From Lachnospiraceae bacterium (GTDB taxonomy: Bacteria > Bacillota > Clostridia > Lachnospirales > Lachnospiraceae), in the NCBI GenBank assembly GCA_009774615.1, contig VSOC01000098.1:1-14152 (forward strand): a stretch of DNA of 14,152 nucleotides, in the 5' to 3' direction. Positions 13,442 through 14,152 of this stretch are shown here, one piece after another. Position numbers and translations under genes: made by a program. Each line of letters begins with the position of its first letter. Positions within the stretch are counted from its first letter, which is position 1. Below the pieces are notes generated by a model, which had not been told where the DNA came from, searched no databases, and saw only the letters and a list, made by a program, of their open reading frames with translations.

Positions 13442-14152
13442 ATGGGACGCAAAGCAGAAGATTATGAAAAAGATTTAGTTTCTGTAATCATTCCTGTGTA
13501 TAATGTTGAAAAATATATTGACAAAACACTAGCTTCGGTGTTTGCACAGACATATAAGCACTTAGAGATAGTGTTGGTAGATGATCAGTCCGAAGACCGA
13601 TCGTCTGAGATTATAAAGAAATACCAAGAAACACACCCTGAGATAGTGTACTTTCTGCAACCAACAAACAAAGGAGCTGGATATGCTAGGAATAAAGCCC
13701 TTGAACTGAGTAGAGGGCAGTATGTAGCTTTTTTGGATTCTGATGACATGTGGAAACCGGAGAAGGTAGAGAAGCAGGTTCAAATATTGAAGGAGAAGAA
13801 TGGTTCGTTTTGTTTTACTGCTATTGAAATGATTGATGGTGATGATAAGGTTATCAAAGAAAAAAGGAAAGTAAAAGAAGAGATTAATTATAAGTTCTTG
13901 CTTTCCAACACAATGATTCCAACATCTGGAGTGATGATTGATAGATGTGTCAAGGGCGATTTTAGAATGCATCTGAGGCGAGGAGGACAGGACTATGCGA
14001 CATGGTTGAAATTGTTGAGGGATGGGGGTCTCGCATATGGGATTGATGAGGCGTTGGTCGATTATCGGATTACGGGTGATTCATTGAGTTCTAACAAGCT
14101 TGCTAGTGTTCGTCAGATTTGGGAAATCCAGACACAAGAAGAAGGTATAAGT
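13442..14152 (+). CDS. Family 2 (GT-A) glycosyltransferase, 3' end outside window
   Basis: The ATG at 13442 has AGAGGA (13429-13434) 7 nt upstream and lies 17 bp after the previous stop. The frame stays open for all 237 codons to the window edge. It begins with the GT2 signature VSVIIPVYNVEKYI (13-26), then IVLVDDQSEDRS (43-54), NKGAGYARNKAL (76-87) and the metal/nucleotide-binding LDSDD (98-102), and further on QDYATWLKLL (183-192), where GT2 enzymes usually have an (E/Q)D acceptor-side motif. It should transfer a sugar from a nucleotide donor to the lipid-linked EPS intermediate on the cytoplasmic face. Donor and acceptor are unknown. Confidence 0.9.
   Translation, partial: MGRKAEDYEKDLVSVIIPVYNVEKYIDKTLASVFAQTYKHLEIVLVDDQSEDRSSEIIKKYQETHPEIVYFLQPTNKGAGYARNKALELSRGQYVAFLDSDDMWKPEKVEKQVQILKEKNGSFCFTAIEMIDGDDKVIKEKRKVKEEINYKFLLSNTMIPTSGVMIDRCVKGDFRMHLRRGGQDYATWLKLLRDGGLAYGIDEALVDYRITGDSLSSNKLASVRQIWEIQTQEEGIS

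Noticed and set aside
13562..13972. A 136-codon minus-strand frame
   Set aside because: It is antisense to the glycosyltransferase, whose frame has all expected motifs; the reverse frame has none.

Overview
The window looks like chromosomal accessory DNA from a gut-type clostridium, most likely Lachnospiraceae. That inference rests on AT-leaning DNA with AGGAGG-type ribosome sites, an Rpn-type protein tail with EGR repeats, two copies of the AAA-ATPase-like/PD-(D/E)XK family that is expanded in these bacteria, and LoaP-type NusG paralogs at the head of an exopolysaccharide (EPS) operon. No species call is possible from the sequence alone.

Left part (1-5545): the tail of an Rpn-like nuclease/transposase gene with six 24-bp repeats; about 380 bp without a convincing gene but with a tandem repeat and a foldable inverted repeat; a truncated AAA-ATPase-like gene (minus strand); a three-part protein on the plus strand (UvrD-like helicase, HsdR_N/PD-(D/E)XK-like nuclease, LexA/UmuD-like S24 peptidase with cleavage site and Ser/Lys dyad); a shared terminator; and a full-length AAA-ATPase-like paralog (minus strand). 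The helicase thus sits between a broken and an intact copy of the same family.

Switch region (5546-6304): a 255-bp segment bounded by perfect 31-bp inverted repeats. Each repeat is itself an 11-7-11 site typical of tyrosine recombinases. The best promoter inside the segment points left, away from the EPS operon, so the sequence appears to show the OFF state of an invertible promoter. An intrinsic terminator follows in the leader, before the first antiterminator gene.

Right part (6305-14152): two consecutive LoaP-like antiterminators and a membrane CapD/FlaA1-type nucleotide-sugar dehydratase, translationally coupled to the second antiterminator. After a short gene remnant and a visible shift to AT-richer DNA comes a cassette: HpcH/HpaI aldolase-like protein, fold-type III PLP decarboxylase-like protein, small phosphoglycosyl transferase, class IV aminotransferase, and a family 2 glycosyltransferase cut by the window end. 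The likely logic is that DNA inversion decides whether the operon is transcribed, LoaP proteins carry polymerase past leader and internal terminators, the dehydratase and phosphoglycosyl transferase make and load the first sugar, and the aldolase, decarboxylase and aminotransferase may make an unusual small substituent or metabolite.
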